A DNA stretch of 14,850 bases. It comes from Pseudomonadota bacterium. Lineage in GTDB: Bacteria > Pseudomonadota > Alphaproteobacteria > Rhizobiales > Beijerinckiaceae. The stretch is from contig JAFAEL010000259.1 in NCBI GenBank assembly GCA_023423995.1, positions 1-14,850 of the forward strand. Reading direction: 5' to 3'. Position 1 is the stretch's first letter, and each line of letters begins with the position of its first letter. Below the pieces are notes generated by a model that was not told the DNA's origin, did no database searches, and was given only the letters and a program-made list of their open reading frames with translations. Below, in pieces: positions 6,660 through 13,865 of this stretch. The translations under genes and the position numbers were made by a program.

Positions 6660-8237
6660 GTGCGCGATTTCTTCTCCCCAGGCCGCTCCCTTGCCGTCGG
6701 AAGCGGAGGCATGGCAGCGACCTCGCACCCGCTCTCGACGCTGGCCGCCGTGGAAGTCCTCAAGTCGGGCGGCAATGCCATGGATGCCGCGATCGCGGCG
6801 GTTGCCGTCCAGTGCGTCGTCGAGCCCGCGATGACGGGCATCGGCGGGGATTGCTTCGTGCTCTATTCGAAAAAGGGTGGCGTTCCGGTCGCGCTGAACG
6901 GATCCGGCCGCGCCCCGGACGGCGCGCGGGCGGAATGGTTCTCCGACCAGGGCCTGATGGAGATCGATGCGACTTCGCCGCATTCCGTCACCGTCCCCGG
7001 CGCGGTCGACGCCTGGTGTACCTTGAATGCGGAACACGGGACGAAGGGCCTCGACGAGCTCTTCGCGCCGGCTATCCGCTATGCCGAGGAGGGCTACCGA
7101 GTCGCGCCGAGGGTCGCGTTCGACTGGGAACGCAACGTCCCGAAGCTCTCGCACGATCCGGACGCCAAGGCGGCCTTCCTGGTCGGCGGCAAGGCCCCGG
7201 AGATCGGGGACCTGATGCGCCTCCCCGCGCTGGCGCAGACGCTCCGCCGCATCGCCAAGGAGGGTCGAGCCGCCTTCTACGAGGGCGAGGTCGCAGCCGA
7301 GATCGTGGCAAAGCTCCGGCATCTCGGCGGGCATCACGCGGAAGGCGACTTCGCCGCCCAGCGATCGAACTGGGTCGAGCCGATCCGGACCCGCTTCCGC
7401 GACCTCGACGTGTACGAGTGCCCGCCCAACGGCCAGGGGCTCATCGCGCTGATGATGCTGAACCTTGCCGACCACGTGGACCTGAAGGGCGGCTCTGTCG
7501 CCGACCGCACCCACATCCTGGCCGAGATCACCAAGGCCGCCTACCACGCCCGCGACTCGCATCTGTGCGACCCGGCCCATGGCGAACTGCCTGTCGAGCA
7601 CTTCCTTTCCCAGGAATGGGTCCGTCGCATCCTGCCGCATATCGACGGGAAGCGCGCCAAGGGCCTGCCGACCTGGGACGAGGTCACGCACAAGGACACG
7701 GTCTACCTCACCGTCGTTGACCGCGACCTCAACGCGGTCTCCTTCATCAACTCGCTCTTCGGAGCCTTCGGCTCCGGCATCCTGGCGCCGAAATCCGGCG
7801 TGCTGCTGCACCACCGCGGCAGCGCCTTCCGGACCATCCCGGGCCACCCGAATGCGATCGGGCCAGGGAAGCGCCCGCTCCACACCATCATCCCCGGCAT
7901 GGTGATGAAGGACGGCCGCGCGCTCATGCCCTTCGGCGTCATGGGCGGGCAGTATCAGGCGACCGGCCATGTCGACTTCCTGTCGAAGGTGTTCGACCTC
8001 GGCCTCGACATCCAATCCGCCTCCGACGCACCGCGCAGCTTCGCGACCGAGGGCCGGCTGCAACTCGAGCCGACTTTCGCGCCTGACGTGATCGAAGACC
8101 TGCGCCGCCGCGGGCACGAGATCGAGGTGGTGGATTCGGCGATCGGCGGCTGTCAGGCGATCATGATCGACCACGAGCGCGGCGCCTTGCTTGGTGCGTC
8201 CGACCACCGCAAGGACGGCTTCGCGCTCGGGATCTGA
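6660..8237 (+). CDS. Gamma-glutamyltransferase-family Ntn-hydrolase
   Basis: A 525-residue single-chain precursor of the GGT family, whose members self-cleave to expose a catalytic threonine at the start of the small subunit. Here that residue is T347 in [10 protein letters not shown], aligning with Thr391 of E. coli GGT (TTHYSVVD). Other family features are GMAATSHPL (17-25), [11 protein letters not shown] (36-46), MTGIGGDCF (58-66) and a C-terminal [12 protein letters not shown] segment. I chose GTG 6660-6662 because GAGGA stands 5 nt before it and the product starts [10 protein letters not shown] like related proteins; an upstream ATG at 6489 would add 57 residues of non-conserved sequence. 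No Sec signal is visible, unlike periplasmic GGTs, so it is probably cytoplasmic. The substrate could be glutathione or another gamma-glutamyl or amide compound (HpxW-like enzymes hydrolyse oxamate). It ends 3 nt before cobT, so it probably heads this operon. Confidence 0.88.
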   Translation: MRDFFSPGRSLAVGSGGMAATSHPLSTLAAVEVLKSGGNAMDAAIAAVAVQCVVEPAMTGIGGDCFVLYSKKGGVPVALNGSGRAPDGARAEWFSDQGLMEIDATSPHSVTVPGAVDAWCTLNAEHGTKGLDELFAPAIRYAEEGYRVAPRVAFDWERNVPKLSHDPDAKAAFLVGGKAPEIGDLMRLPALAQTLRRIAKEGRAAFYEGEVAAEIVAKLRHLGGHHAEGDFAAQRSNWVEPIRTRFRDLDVYECPPNGQGLIALMMLNLADHVDLKGGSVADRTHILAEITKAAYHARDSHLCDPAHGELPVEHFLSQEWVRRILPHIDGKRAKGLPTWDEVTHKDTVYLTVVDRDLNAVSFINSLFGAFGSGILAPKSGVLLHHRGSAFRTIPGHPNAIGPGKRPLHTIIPGMVMKDGRALMPFGVMGGQYQATGHVDFLSKVFDLGLDIQSASDAPRSFATEGRLQLEPTFAPDVIEDLRRRGHEIEVVDSAIGGCQAIMIDHERGALLGASDHRKDGFALGI

Positions 8238-8240
8238 TCG

Positions 8241-9287
8241 ATGACCACCACCGTCTCAGCGCTGCCCGCGGTCCCGGCGATCGACGAGACGCTCCGGGCG
8301 GCGCTCCGGGCGAAGGTCGACGGCAAGGCGAAGCCGCCCGGCGCGCTCGGCCGGATCGAGGACCTCGCGGTCCGGCTCGGCCTCATCCAGGGCACGACCG
8401 AGCCGCGCGCAGAGAACGCGACCCTCCTGATCTTCGCCGGCGATCATGGCCTGACGGAAGAAGGTGTGTCGGCCTATCCGCAGGCCGTGACGGCCTCGAT
8501 GGTGCGGACCTTCCTGGCCGGCCGCGGCACGGCCAACGCCTTCGCGCGCGCTGTTCGTGCGGAGGTGCGAGTCGTCGATGCCGGCGTCGTCGCGGACCTC
8601 GCGCCACATCCCGACCTCATCGACCGCAAGATCCGCCGCGGCACCCGCAACGCGGCGCGCGAGCCCGCCATGACCTCGCACGAGGTCGATACGGCGCTCG
8701 CCACCGGGGCGGAACTCGCGGCCGACGCGGCCGATGCCGGCGCGGACGTGATCGTGCTCGGCGAGATGGGGATCGGCAACACGGCCTCGGCCTCCCTTCT
8801 CATGCACCGGCTCCTGCCGGCTCCGCTCGAAACCTGCATCGGCGTAGGCGCGGGCCATGATCCGGCCGGCCTCGCTCGGAAGCGCGAGACGCTCGCCCGC
8901 ACGGCCGCCCGGAGCGATGCCTCCCTGCCGCGCGAGGTCCTGGCCGAGTTCGGCGGGCTCGAGGTCGCCATGATGGCCGGCGCGGTCATCGGCGCGGCGT
9001 CCCGTCGGCGGGCCGTGCTGGTCGACGGGTTCATCGTCTCGGCCGCGGCGCTCGCCGCGATCCGGCTCGAACCGGCCGTCCGCGACTACTGCATCTTCGC
9101 CCATTCGTCGGCCGAGCGCGGCCACGCCGCCCTGCTGGACGGGATCGCGGCCGACCCGCTCCTCGATCTTGGCCTGCGGCTCGGCGAGGGGACGGGCGGG
9201 CTCCTCGCCCTGCCGCTGCTGCGGGCGGCCTGCGGGCTGATGAACGAGGTCGCGAGCCTCGACGAGGTGCTCTCGGGTGCGATTTGA
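8241..9287 (+). CDS. cobT: Nicotinate-nucleotide--dimethylbenzimidazole phosphoribosyltransferase
   Basis: A 348-residue enzyme of normal length that joins nicotinate mononucleotide and 5,6-dimethylbenzimidazole to give alpha-ribazole 5'-phosphate, the lower-ligand nucleotide of cobalamin. Family signatures are KPPGALGRIEDLA (31-43), FAGDHGLTEEGVSAYP (65-80), LGEMGIGNTASASLL (173-187) with E175, and SSAERGHAALL (289-299), where E292 aligns with the catalytic base Glu317 of Salmonella CobT. The phosphate-binding segment reads GVGAGHDPAGLARK, a variant of the more common GRGTG. The protein is cytosolic. It starts at ATG 3 nt after the ggt stop and overlaps cobS by 11 nt, so translation is likely coupled along the operon. 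Its product must be dephosphorylated before CobS can use it. Confidence 0.96.
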   Translation: MTTTVSALPAVPAIDETLRAALRAKVDGKAKPPGALGRIEDLAVRLGLIQGTTEPRAENATLLIFAGDHGLTEEGVSAYPQAVTASMVRTFLAGRGTANAFARAVRAEVRVVDAGVVADLAPHPDLIDRKIRRGTRNAAREPAMTSHEVDTALATGAELAADAADAGADVIVLGEMGIGNTASASLLMHRLLPAPLETCIGVGAGHDPAGLARKRETLARTAARSDASLPREVLAEFGGLEVAMMAGAVIGAASRRRAVLVDGFIVSAAALAAIRLEPAVRDYCIFAHSSAERGHAALLDGIAADPLLDLGLRLGEGTGGLLALPLLRAACGLMNEVASLDEVLSGAI

Positions 9288-10050
9288 CCCGGCGCGCGAG
9301 GCGCAGCTTCTCCTCTCTGCCGCCCAGTTCCTGACCCGCCTCCCCTTCCGGCCCCAAAGCTACGATCCCGAGTGGCTCCCGCGCGGAGCCAAGTACTTTC
9401 CGCTGGTGGGGCTTCTCGTCGGCCTGATCGGCGCGGCCGCCCTGCTCCTCGCGGCCTGGTTCTGGCCGGCTCCCCTGCCCCAGATCCTGGCGATCGGGGC
9501 GACGATCCTGGCGACGGGAGCATTTCACGAGGACGGCCTCGCGGATTCCGCCGACAGCCTCGGCGGGTGGACGCGCGAGAAGCGACTCGCGATCATGAAG
9601 GACTCGCGGCTCGGCACCTACGGGGCGATCGCCCTCGGCCTGAGCCTCGCGCTGCAGGTGGGCGCGCTCGCCGCGCTGCCTTTCCTTCTCGCGGCCTCCG
9701 CACTCCTGGCGGCCCATGCCGCCGGGCGCCTCGGCCCGGTTCTTCTGATGGCAACCGCGCCCTATGCGGGCGATCTCGACGCCTCGCGTATCGAACACCG
9801 AAGTGACCGGCCGAGGCCGGGCGAGGTGGCGGTCGCGGCTGTCTTCGGGCTCGCGGCCCTCGCGCTGCTTCCGCCCGAGCGCGCCGCCCTGGCGCTCCTC
9901 ATCGCCGGAGGAGCGGCCTTCCTCTTCGCCCGGAGCTTCTGCCGGACCCTCGGCGGCTATACGGGCGACGTGCTCGGCGGGACCGTGATGGTCTTCCAGA
10001 CCGCCTTTCTCCTCGCCCTGGCCGGCGATCCCGCGCGGGCGCTCACGTGA
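9277..10050 (+). CDS. cobS: Adenosylcobinamide-GDP ribazoletransferase (cobalamin synthase)
   Basis: A 257-residue integral membrane enzyme that joins alpha-ribazole to adenosylcobinamide-GDP in the inner membrane, the last assembly step of cobalamin. Three conserved blocks are present: FHEDGLADSADSLGGW (83-98), IMKDSRLGTYG (106-116) and LGGYTGDVLGG (225-235). Hydrophobic segments at about 41-61, 66-82, 117-135, 136-150, 184-198, 202-218 and 234-249 fit the family's multi-pass topology. It starts at GTG 9277-9279 inside the cobT 3' end (11-nt overlap), and its stop overlaps the next gene's GTG (GTGA). Length and motifs look complete. Confidence 0.96.
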   Translation: MRFDPAREAQLLLSAAQFLTRLPFRPQSYDPEWLPRGAKYFPLVGLLVGLIGAAALLLAAWFWPAPLPQILAIGATILATGAFHEDGLADSADSLGGWTREKRLAIMKDSRLGTYGAIALGLSLALQVGALAALPFLLAASALLAAHAAGRLGPVLLMATAPYAGDLDASRIEHRSDRPRPGEVAVAAVFGLAALALLPPERAALALLIAGGAAFLFARSFCRTLGGYTGDVLGGTVMVFQTAFLLALAGDPARALT

Positions 10051-10559
10051 GGCTGATCGGCTGCCCGGCCCTGACGTTCGCGGATGTGTGCGGCGAATGC
10101 TCGCCGTCCCACATCGTCCTGCTTGCCTCCCCGGGCAGCGCCCCACCCGAGGCCCCGCCTGGTCCGCGCCTCCTGTCACTCGCCTTCAACGACATCGAGG
10201 CCGAGCGCCCTGGCCTCGTGCAACCCAGGTTTGCCGACGTGGAGGCAATCCTCGCCTTCGGCCGGAGCTGGGACGGCAACCGGCCGCTCCTCGCGAGTTG
10301 CCAGGCTGGCGTGAGCCGTTCCACGGCCGCGCTCTTCGTCATCGCCTGTGATCGCCGGCCGGACCTGCCCGAGGCCGTGATCGCGGATCGGCTCCGCACG
10401 GCATCACCGTGCGCGACACCGAACCCGCTCCTGGTATCCCTGGCCGACAGGATCCTTGGACGACGGGATCGCATGATCCGGGCAGTCGCCGCGATAGGCC
10501 GCGGTGCGGATTACGTGCCGTACCGATCCTTCGAGGTCACGCTTCCGCCGACCGGTTGA
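10047..10559 (+). CDS. CX5R (protein-tyrosine-phosphatase-like) phosphatase in the cob operon
   Basis: A 170-residue soluble protein with the cysteine-phosphatase signature C85-QAGVS-R91-S92 at the end of a hydrophobic strand (RPLLAS) and the start of a helix (TAALFVIAC), as in the PTP fold. D49 in FNDIEAERPGL could be the general acid. The C-terminal segment RTASPCATPNPLLVSLADRILG (117-138) and the IGRGAD block belong to a small alphaproteobacterial tyrosine-phosphatase-like family whose substrates I do not know. It begins at GTG overlapping the cobS stop (GTGA) and is followed after 31 nt by cobP, so it is firmly inside the cobalamin operon. The pathway here needs a phosphatase for alpha-ribazole 5'-phosphate (the CobC or CobZ step), and neither is visible in the window. 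That role is a hypothesis; a phosphotyrosine or small-molecule phosphatase unrelated to B12 is the alternative. Confidence 0.85.
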   Translation: MRLIGCPALTFADVCGECSPSHIVLLASPGSAPPEAPPGPRLLSLAFNDIEAERPGLVQPRFADVEAILAFGRSWDGNRPLLASCQAGVSRSTAALFVIACDRRPDLPEAVIADRLRTASPCATPNPLLVSLADRILGRRDRMIRAVAAIGRGADYVPYRSFEVTLPPTG

Positions 10560-10590
10560 ACGCCGCACGGCGACGTGCTTGGTCGCGGCC

Positions 10591-11139
10591 ATGTCACCCC
10601 TGGCGACGACTCTCGTTCTCGGCGGCGCCCGCTCGGGCAAGTCGCGCCATGCCGAGCGCCTGCTCGCGGAGAGCGGCCTCGAGCGGGTCTATCTCGCGAC
10701 GGCCGTGGCAGGCGACGGGGAAATGGCCGAGCGCATCGCCCGGCACCAGGAGGAGCGTGGTCCTGGCTGGCTCACGATCGAGGAGCAGCTCGACCTAGCC
10801 GGCGCGCTGCGCCGCGAGGCGCGGCAAGACCGGGCCGTCCTGGTCGACTGCCTCACCCTCTGGCTGACCAACGTCATGCTGGCCGACCGGGACGTCGCAG
10901 CCGCCTCGGCTAGCCTCTGCGCGGTCCTACCCGCCCTGCCCTGCCCGGTCGTCCTGGTCTCGAACGAAGTCGGTATGGGGCTGGTCCCCGAGACGAAGCT
11001 CGGCCGTCGCTTCCGCGACGAGCAGGGGCGGTTAAACCAGGCCATCGCGGCCGTCGTGCCGGATGTCATCTTCGTCGCGGCAGGATTGCCGCTCACCCTC
11101 AAGCGGGCCGGAGAACCCGGCCCACGGAGCCTCCCATGA
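10591..11139 (+). CDS. cobP: Bifunctional adenosylcobinamide kinase / adenosylcobinamide-phosphate guanylyltransferase
   Basis: A 182-residue CobP/CobU enzyme that phosphorylates adenosylcobinamide and then transfers GMP from GTP to activate it for CobS. The P-loop is GGARSGKS (11-18). H52 in ARHQEER corresponds to the histidine guanylylated in Salmonella CobU (His46). VDCLTLWLTN (85-94) is the Walker-B-like block, and SNEVGMGLVP (124-133) and FRDEQGRLNQ (141-150) are conserved family segments. I chose the ATG at 10591 because the P-loop strand begins five residues later and upstream codons read into the phosphatase gene; the ribosome site is weak, and TTG 10579 is an alternative. The stop overlaps the cobO start (ATGA). 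Confidence 0.96.
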   Translation: MSPLATTLVLGGARSGKSRHAERLLAESGLERVYLATAVAGDGEMAERIARHQEERGPGWLTIEEQLDLAGALRREARQDRAVLVDCLTLWLTNVMLADRDVAAASASLCAVLPALPCPVVLVSNEVGMGLVPETKLGRRFRDEQGRLNQAIAAVVPDVIFVAAGLPLTLKRAGEPGPRSLP

Positions 11140-11762
11140 CCGAAGCAGTCGAGACGGCAGACGCAAATGCGCGCCATGCCGAGAAGATGAAGAAGTTCAA
11201 GGCCGCGAAGGACAAGCTCCTGGCCACCAAGACGGACGAGAAGGGCCTCCTGATCGTCCATACGGGCGCCGGCAAAGGCAAAACCTCGGCCGCGCTCGGC
11301 ATGGTGTTCCGCCACATCGCCTACGAGTACCCGGTCGGCGTCGTCCAGTTCATCAAGTCGCCCGATTGGGACACGGGCGAGGCGAAGCTCCTGCGGCGCT
11401 TCCCCGAACTCGTCACCCTGCAGGTCATGGGCGAAGGCTTCACCTGGAACACGCAGGACCGCGAGCGCGACATCGCGACGGCGCGCGCGGCCTGGGAGGA
11501 GGCCAAGCAGCTCATTCGCGACGACCGCCACCGGCTTGTCCTCCTCGACGAGCTCAACATCGTTCTTCGCTACGACTACCTGCCGATCGACGAGGTCGTG
11601 GATTTCCTCCGAAGCGAGAAGCCGGATTGGAAGCACGTCGTCATCACCGGTCGGAATGCCAAGCCGGAGCTGATCGAGATCGCCGACCTCGTGACCGAGA
11701 TGACGCTCGTGAAGCATCCCTTTAAAGCCGGCATCAAGGCGCAGAAGGGCATCGAGTATTGA
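11136..11762 (+). CDS. cobO: Cob(I)yrinic acid a,c-diamide adenosyltransferase
   Basis: A 208-residue CobA/CobO/BtuR-type ATP:corrinoid adenosyltransferase, which attaches the 5'-deoxyadenosyl group to cob(I)alt corrinoids. The unusual P-loop of this family, [14 protein letters not shown] (42-55), is present, as are [11 protein letters not shown] (98-108) in the corrinoid/ATP region, [11 protein letters not shown] (136-146), ITGRNA (170-175) and the family C-terminus [15 protein letters not shown] (194-208). The N-terminal basic helix (about 11-34) is the part known to cover the corrinoid in BtuR. ATG 11136 overlaps the cobP stop and its own stop overlaps the TTG of cobQ, so the gene is coupled on both sides. 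Confidence 0.97.
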   Translation: MTEAVETADANARHAEKMKKFKAAKDKLLATKTDEKGLLIVHTGAGKGKTSAALGMVFRHIAYEYPVGVVQFIKSPDWDTGEAKLLRRFPELVTLQVMGEGFTWNTQDRERDIATARAAWEEAKQLIRDDRHRLVLLDELNIVLRYDYLPIDEVVDFLRSEKPDWKHVVITGRNAKPELIEIADLVTEMTLVKHPFKAGIKAQKGIEY

Positions 11763-13234
11763 GCGCTCGCGTCCCTGCCCTGATGGTTCAGGGCACGGGC
11801 TCGAATGTCGGCAAGTCGACGCTGGTCGCGGGGCTCTGTCGCGCCTTTGCCCGCCAGGGTCTCACGGTGCGGCCGTTCAAGCCGCAGAACATGTCGAACA
11901 ACGCCGCCGTGACGGCCGATGGCGGCGAAATCGGCCGCGCCCAGGCCGTCCAGGCCCGCGCCGCGCGCGTCCCGCCCAGCGTCCACATGAACCCGGTCCT
12001 CCTGAAGCCGGAGACGGATACGGGCGCACAGGTCATCGTCCAGGGGAAACGCCGGGGAACGCTTCGGGCGCGCGACTATGGCGCGCGGAAGGCCGAGCTG
12101 ATGCCGGCCGTGCTCGACAGTTTCGTGCGGCTGTCCCGGGACGCCGACCTGGTCCTCGTCGAGGGAGCCGGCAGCCCGGCCGAGATCAACCTCCGGGCCG
12201 GCGACATCGCCAATATGGGCTTCGCGGAGGCGGCGGAGGTGCCGGTGGTACTCGCCGGCGACATCGATCGCGGCGGGGTCATCGCGAGCCTGGTCGGCAC
12301 GCATGCCGTGCTGGAACGGCAGGAGCGCGAACGGATAAAAGCGTTTCTGATCAACAAGTTTCGGGGCGATGTTGCACTTTTTGCACAAGGTGAGCTAGCC
12401 ATCGCGCAGCGAACTGGCTGGCCCTCGCTCGGCATCTTGCCCTGGCTGCCCGCGGCCGCCTGGCTGCCCGCCGAGGATGCGCTCGATATCGACCGCAAGG
12501 GGCATGGCTCGGCGGCACCGAAGCGCGTGAGGATCGCCGTCCCGGTGATCGCCCGCATCGCGAATTTCGACGACCTCGACCCGCTCGGCATGGAGCCCGG
12601 GGTCGAACTCATCCTGGTACCGCCCGGCCAGCCGCTTCCAGGCGATGCCGACCTCGTGATCCTGCCCGGCTCCAAGTCGACGATCGGCGATCTCGCCTTC
12701 CTGCGCGACCAGGGCTGGGACATCGACCTGCTCGCCCATCGGCGGCGCGGGGGAGCCATCCTGGGTCTCTGCGGCGGCTACCAGATGCTCGGCCGCACGA
12801 TCTCGGACCCGGACGGGATCGAAGGGCAACCTGACACCGTAGAGGGCTTGGCACTCCTGGACATCTCCACGGTCCTGGCCGGCGACAAGATCACGGCTCC
12901 GGCAGCCGGGACCCACATTCCGACGAACACCGCGATCTCAGGGTACGAGATCCATCTCGGGCGAACGGAGGGTGCGGATTGCGTCCGGCCGGTGCTGAGC
13001 CTGGATGGGCAGCGCCTCGACGGTGCCGCGAGCGCAGACGGCAAAGTAGCCGGTTGCTACGTGCACGGCCTGTTCACAGCCGACCCCTTCCGCCGTGCCT
13101 TCCTGGCCGGCCTGGGAGTGTCGTCGGAACTCGCCTACGAGGCCCAGGTCGAGACAGCGCTGGAGGCGCTGGCCGATCATGTCGAGGCGCACCTGGACCT
13201 GGATCGGATGCTGGCTATCGCCCGGGCGAGGTGA
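11759..13234 (+). CDS. cobQ: Cobyric acid synthase (glutamine-hydrolysing)
   Basis: A 491-residue CobQ/CbiP that amidates side chains b, d, e and g of adenosylcobyrinic acid a,c-diamide with glutamine and ATP. The N-terminal dethiobiotin-synthetase-like ATPase has [10 protein letters not shown] (12-21) and [11 protein letters not shown]. The C-terminal class I amidotransferase (about 260-480) has nucleophile C338 in LGLCGGYQM and H436 in YVHGLF. I use the TTG at 11759-11761 because it overlaps the cobO stop (TTGA) and gives the usual N-terminus; an ATG lies 8 codons further in. A stretch around 12343-12410 is clearly poorer in G+C than the rest of the gene, but the reading frame and family motifs continue through it. 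The stop is 3 nt from the convergent hicB stop. Confidence 0.96.
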   Translation: MSARVPALMVQGTGSNVGKSTLVAGLCRAFARQGLTVRPFKPQNMSNNAAVTADGGEIGRAQAVQARAARVPPSVHMNPVLLKPETDTGAQVIVQGKRRGTLRARDYGARKAELMPAVLDSFVRLSRDADLVLVEGAGSPAEINLRAGDIANMGFAEAAEVPVVLAGDIDRGGVIASLVGTHAVLERQERERIKAFLINKFRGDVALFAQGELAIAQRTGWPSLGILPWLPAAAWLPAEDALDIDRKGHGSAAPKRVRIAVPVIARIANFDDLDPLGMEPGVELILVPPGQPLPGDADLVILPGSKSTIGDLAFLRDQGWDIDLLAHRRRGGAILGLCGGYQMLGRTISDPDGIEGQPDTVEGLALLDISTVLAGDKITAPAAGTHIPTNTAISGYEIHLGRTEGADCVRPVLSLDGQRLDGAASADGKVAGCYVHGLFTADPFRRAFLAGLGVSSELAYEAQVETALEALADHVEAHLDLDRMLAIARAR

Positions 13235-13237
13235 GCT

Positions 13238-13573
13238 TCAGGCGGCGGCCGCCTGCTGGATGACGTCGGACACCCACTCGTTCAAGCTCTTGTTCTCGGC
13301 CGATGCCGCTATGACTGCTGCCTCGTGCGTCTTTGGATCGAGCCGCAGGTTGAAGCGCCCGGAGAATGCGCGGCGGGGCTCGATCCCCTTTTCGCGACAC
13401 ATCGCCAGAAATACGCCAAGGGATTTTCTTCCTTCCTCGCGCAGTTTCTCGACGCTGTCTGCATAAAAGTCCGCCCCGCCATTCAGGCCGACGAACTCTC
13501 CGCGAAACATCCCGATCTCGGCGTCGAAGGAGAGCACGGCCCTCTCACCATCGATCTCGATCACGTTCTTCAT
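13238..13573 (-). CDS. hicB: HicB-type antitoxin
   Basis: A 111-residue protein with HicB organisation. The N-terminal half-RNase-H-like fold (about 3-60) includes FRGEFVGLNGGADFYADS and the helix VEKLREEGRKSLGVFL. The C-terminal ribbon-helix-helix DNA-binding segment (about 72-107) contains GRFNLRLDPKTHEAAVIAA and SLNEWVSDVI. HicB antitoxins bind and block HicA and repress their own promoter. ATG 13571-13573 overlaps the hicA stop (ATGA), with toxin before antitoxin as is usual for hicAB. The last residues are a run of alanines encoded by a perfect GC palindrome that abuts the convergent cobQ stop. By eye the hicAB stretch is less GC-rich than the cob genes, which could mean later acquisition. 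Confidence 0.88.
   Translation of the reverse strand: MKNVIEIDGERAVLSFDAEIGMFRGEFVGLNGGADFYADSVEKLREEGRKSLGVFLAMCREKGIEPRRAFSGRFNLRLDPKTHEAAVIAASAENKSLNEWVSDVIQQAAAA
13239..13255. terminator. GC hairpin at the cobQ/hicB convergent junction
   Basis: CAGGCGG-CGG-CCGCCTG is a perfect 7-bp stem with a 3-nt loop, starting 4 nt after the cobQ stop and lying in the last codons of hicB. No T-run follows on either strand, so it is not a standard intrinsic terminator; it might slow polymerase or protect the cobQ mRNA 3' end. The hairpin is seen; its function is uncertain. Confidence 0.35.
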
Positions 13574-13827
13574 GGCCTCACTCCGTGGCTCTCAAGCCAC
13601 TTCCTGATGCTGGCAAGTGCACCCTTGTCGGTATTCGGGCTCGGATGCGGGCGATGGAAAACCCGGATTTCTCCAAAGAGAAACACTCCGACGCGGGATC
13701 CCTCGCGTTCGGTCACCTCCGCGCCTAGAGCCTTGAACAGAGCCTCCACGTCCGACCACCGGACAGACCCGCTCGCCGGCCGGCGGAAGATCAATTCCAG
13801 AGTGGTCTGGTAGCGGCGGCTCAGCAC
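13570..13827 (-). CDS. hicA: HicA-type toxin (mRNA interferase family), variant active site
   Basis: An 85-residue protein matching a HicA subfamily. It begins with an extended helix (SRRYQTTLELIFRRP, 3-17), then RWSDVEALFKALGAEV (23-38), the core REGSRVGVFLFG (41-52), and HRPHP (58-62) followed by KGALASIRKWLESHG (68-82). Well-studied HicA toxins cut mRNA using a histidine in a G-S/T-H motif; here the position reads G43-S44-R45, while H58 and H61 remain in HRPHP. I recall the GSR form as common in this subfamily, so it need not be dead, but activity is unproven. It starts at GTG 13825-13827, 38 nt after the cobD stop, so it may be read through from cobD or from its own promoter in that gap. 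The gene overlaps hicB by 4 nt. Confidence 0.85.
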   Translation of the reverse strand: MLSRRYQTTLELIFRRPASGSVRWSDVEALFKALGAEVTEREGSRVGVFLFGEIRVFHRPHPSPNTDKGALASIRKWLESHGVRP

Positions 13828-13835
13828 GCCGCTAA

Positions 13836-13852
13836 GTACCGCCTGATGGTAC
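13836..13852. promoter_or_regulatory. Candidate HicB operator upstream of hicA
   Basis: GTACC (13836-13840) and GGTAC (13848-13852) form an inverted repeat with a 7-nt spacer in the 38-nt gap between cobD and hicA. On the minus strand TTGATT (13856-13861) could be a -35, although the -10 at the expected distance (TACTTA) is poor. Ribbon-helix-helix antitoxins usually repress from such repeats. The repeat is seen; its role is inference. Confidence 0.33.
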
Positions 13853-13865
13853 CAAAATCAAGAGC

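Noticed and set aside
6534..8207. Minus-strand open frame of about 557 codons opposite the gamma-glutamyltransferase-family gene
   Set aside because: Its translation has no family motif, and the plus strand carries a full GGT-family protein with an intact catalytic Thr.
9031..10179. Minus-strand open frame of about 380 codons across cobT and cobS
   Set aside because: The translation is rich in Arg, Gly, Pro and Glu without domain structure; it is a GC-driven shadow of two well-supported cob genes.
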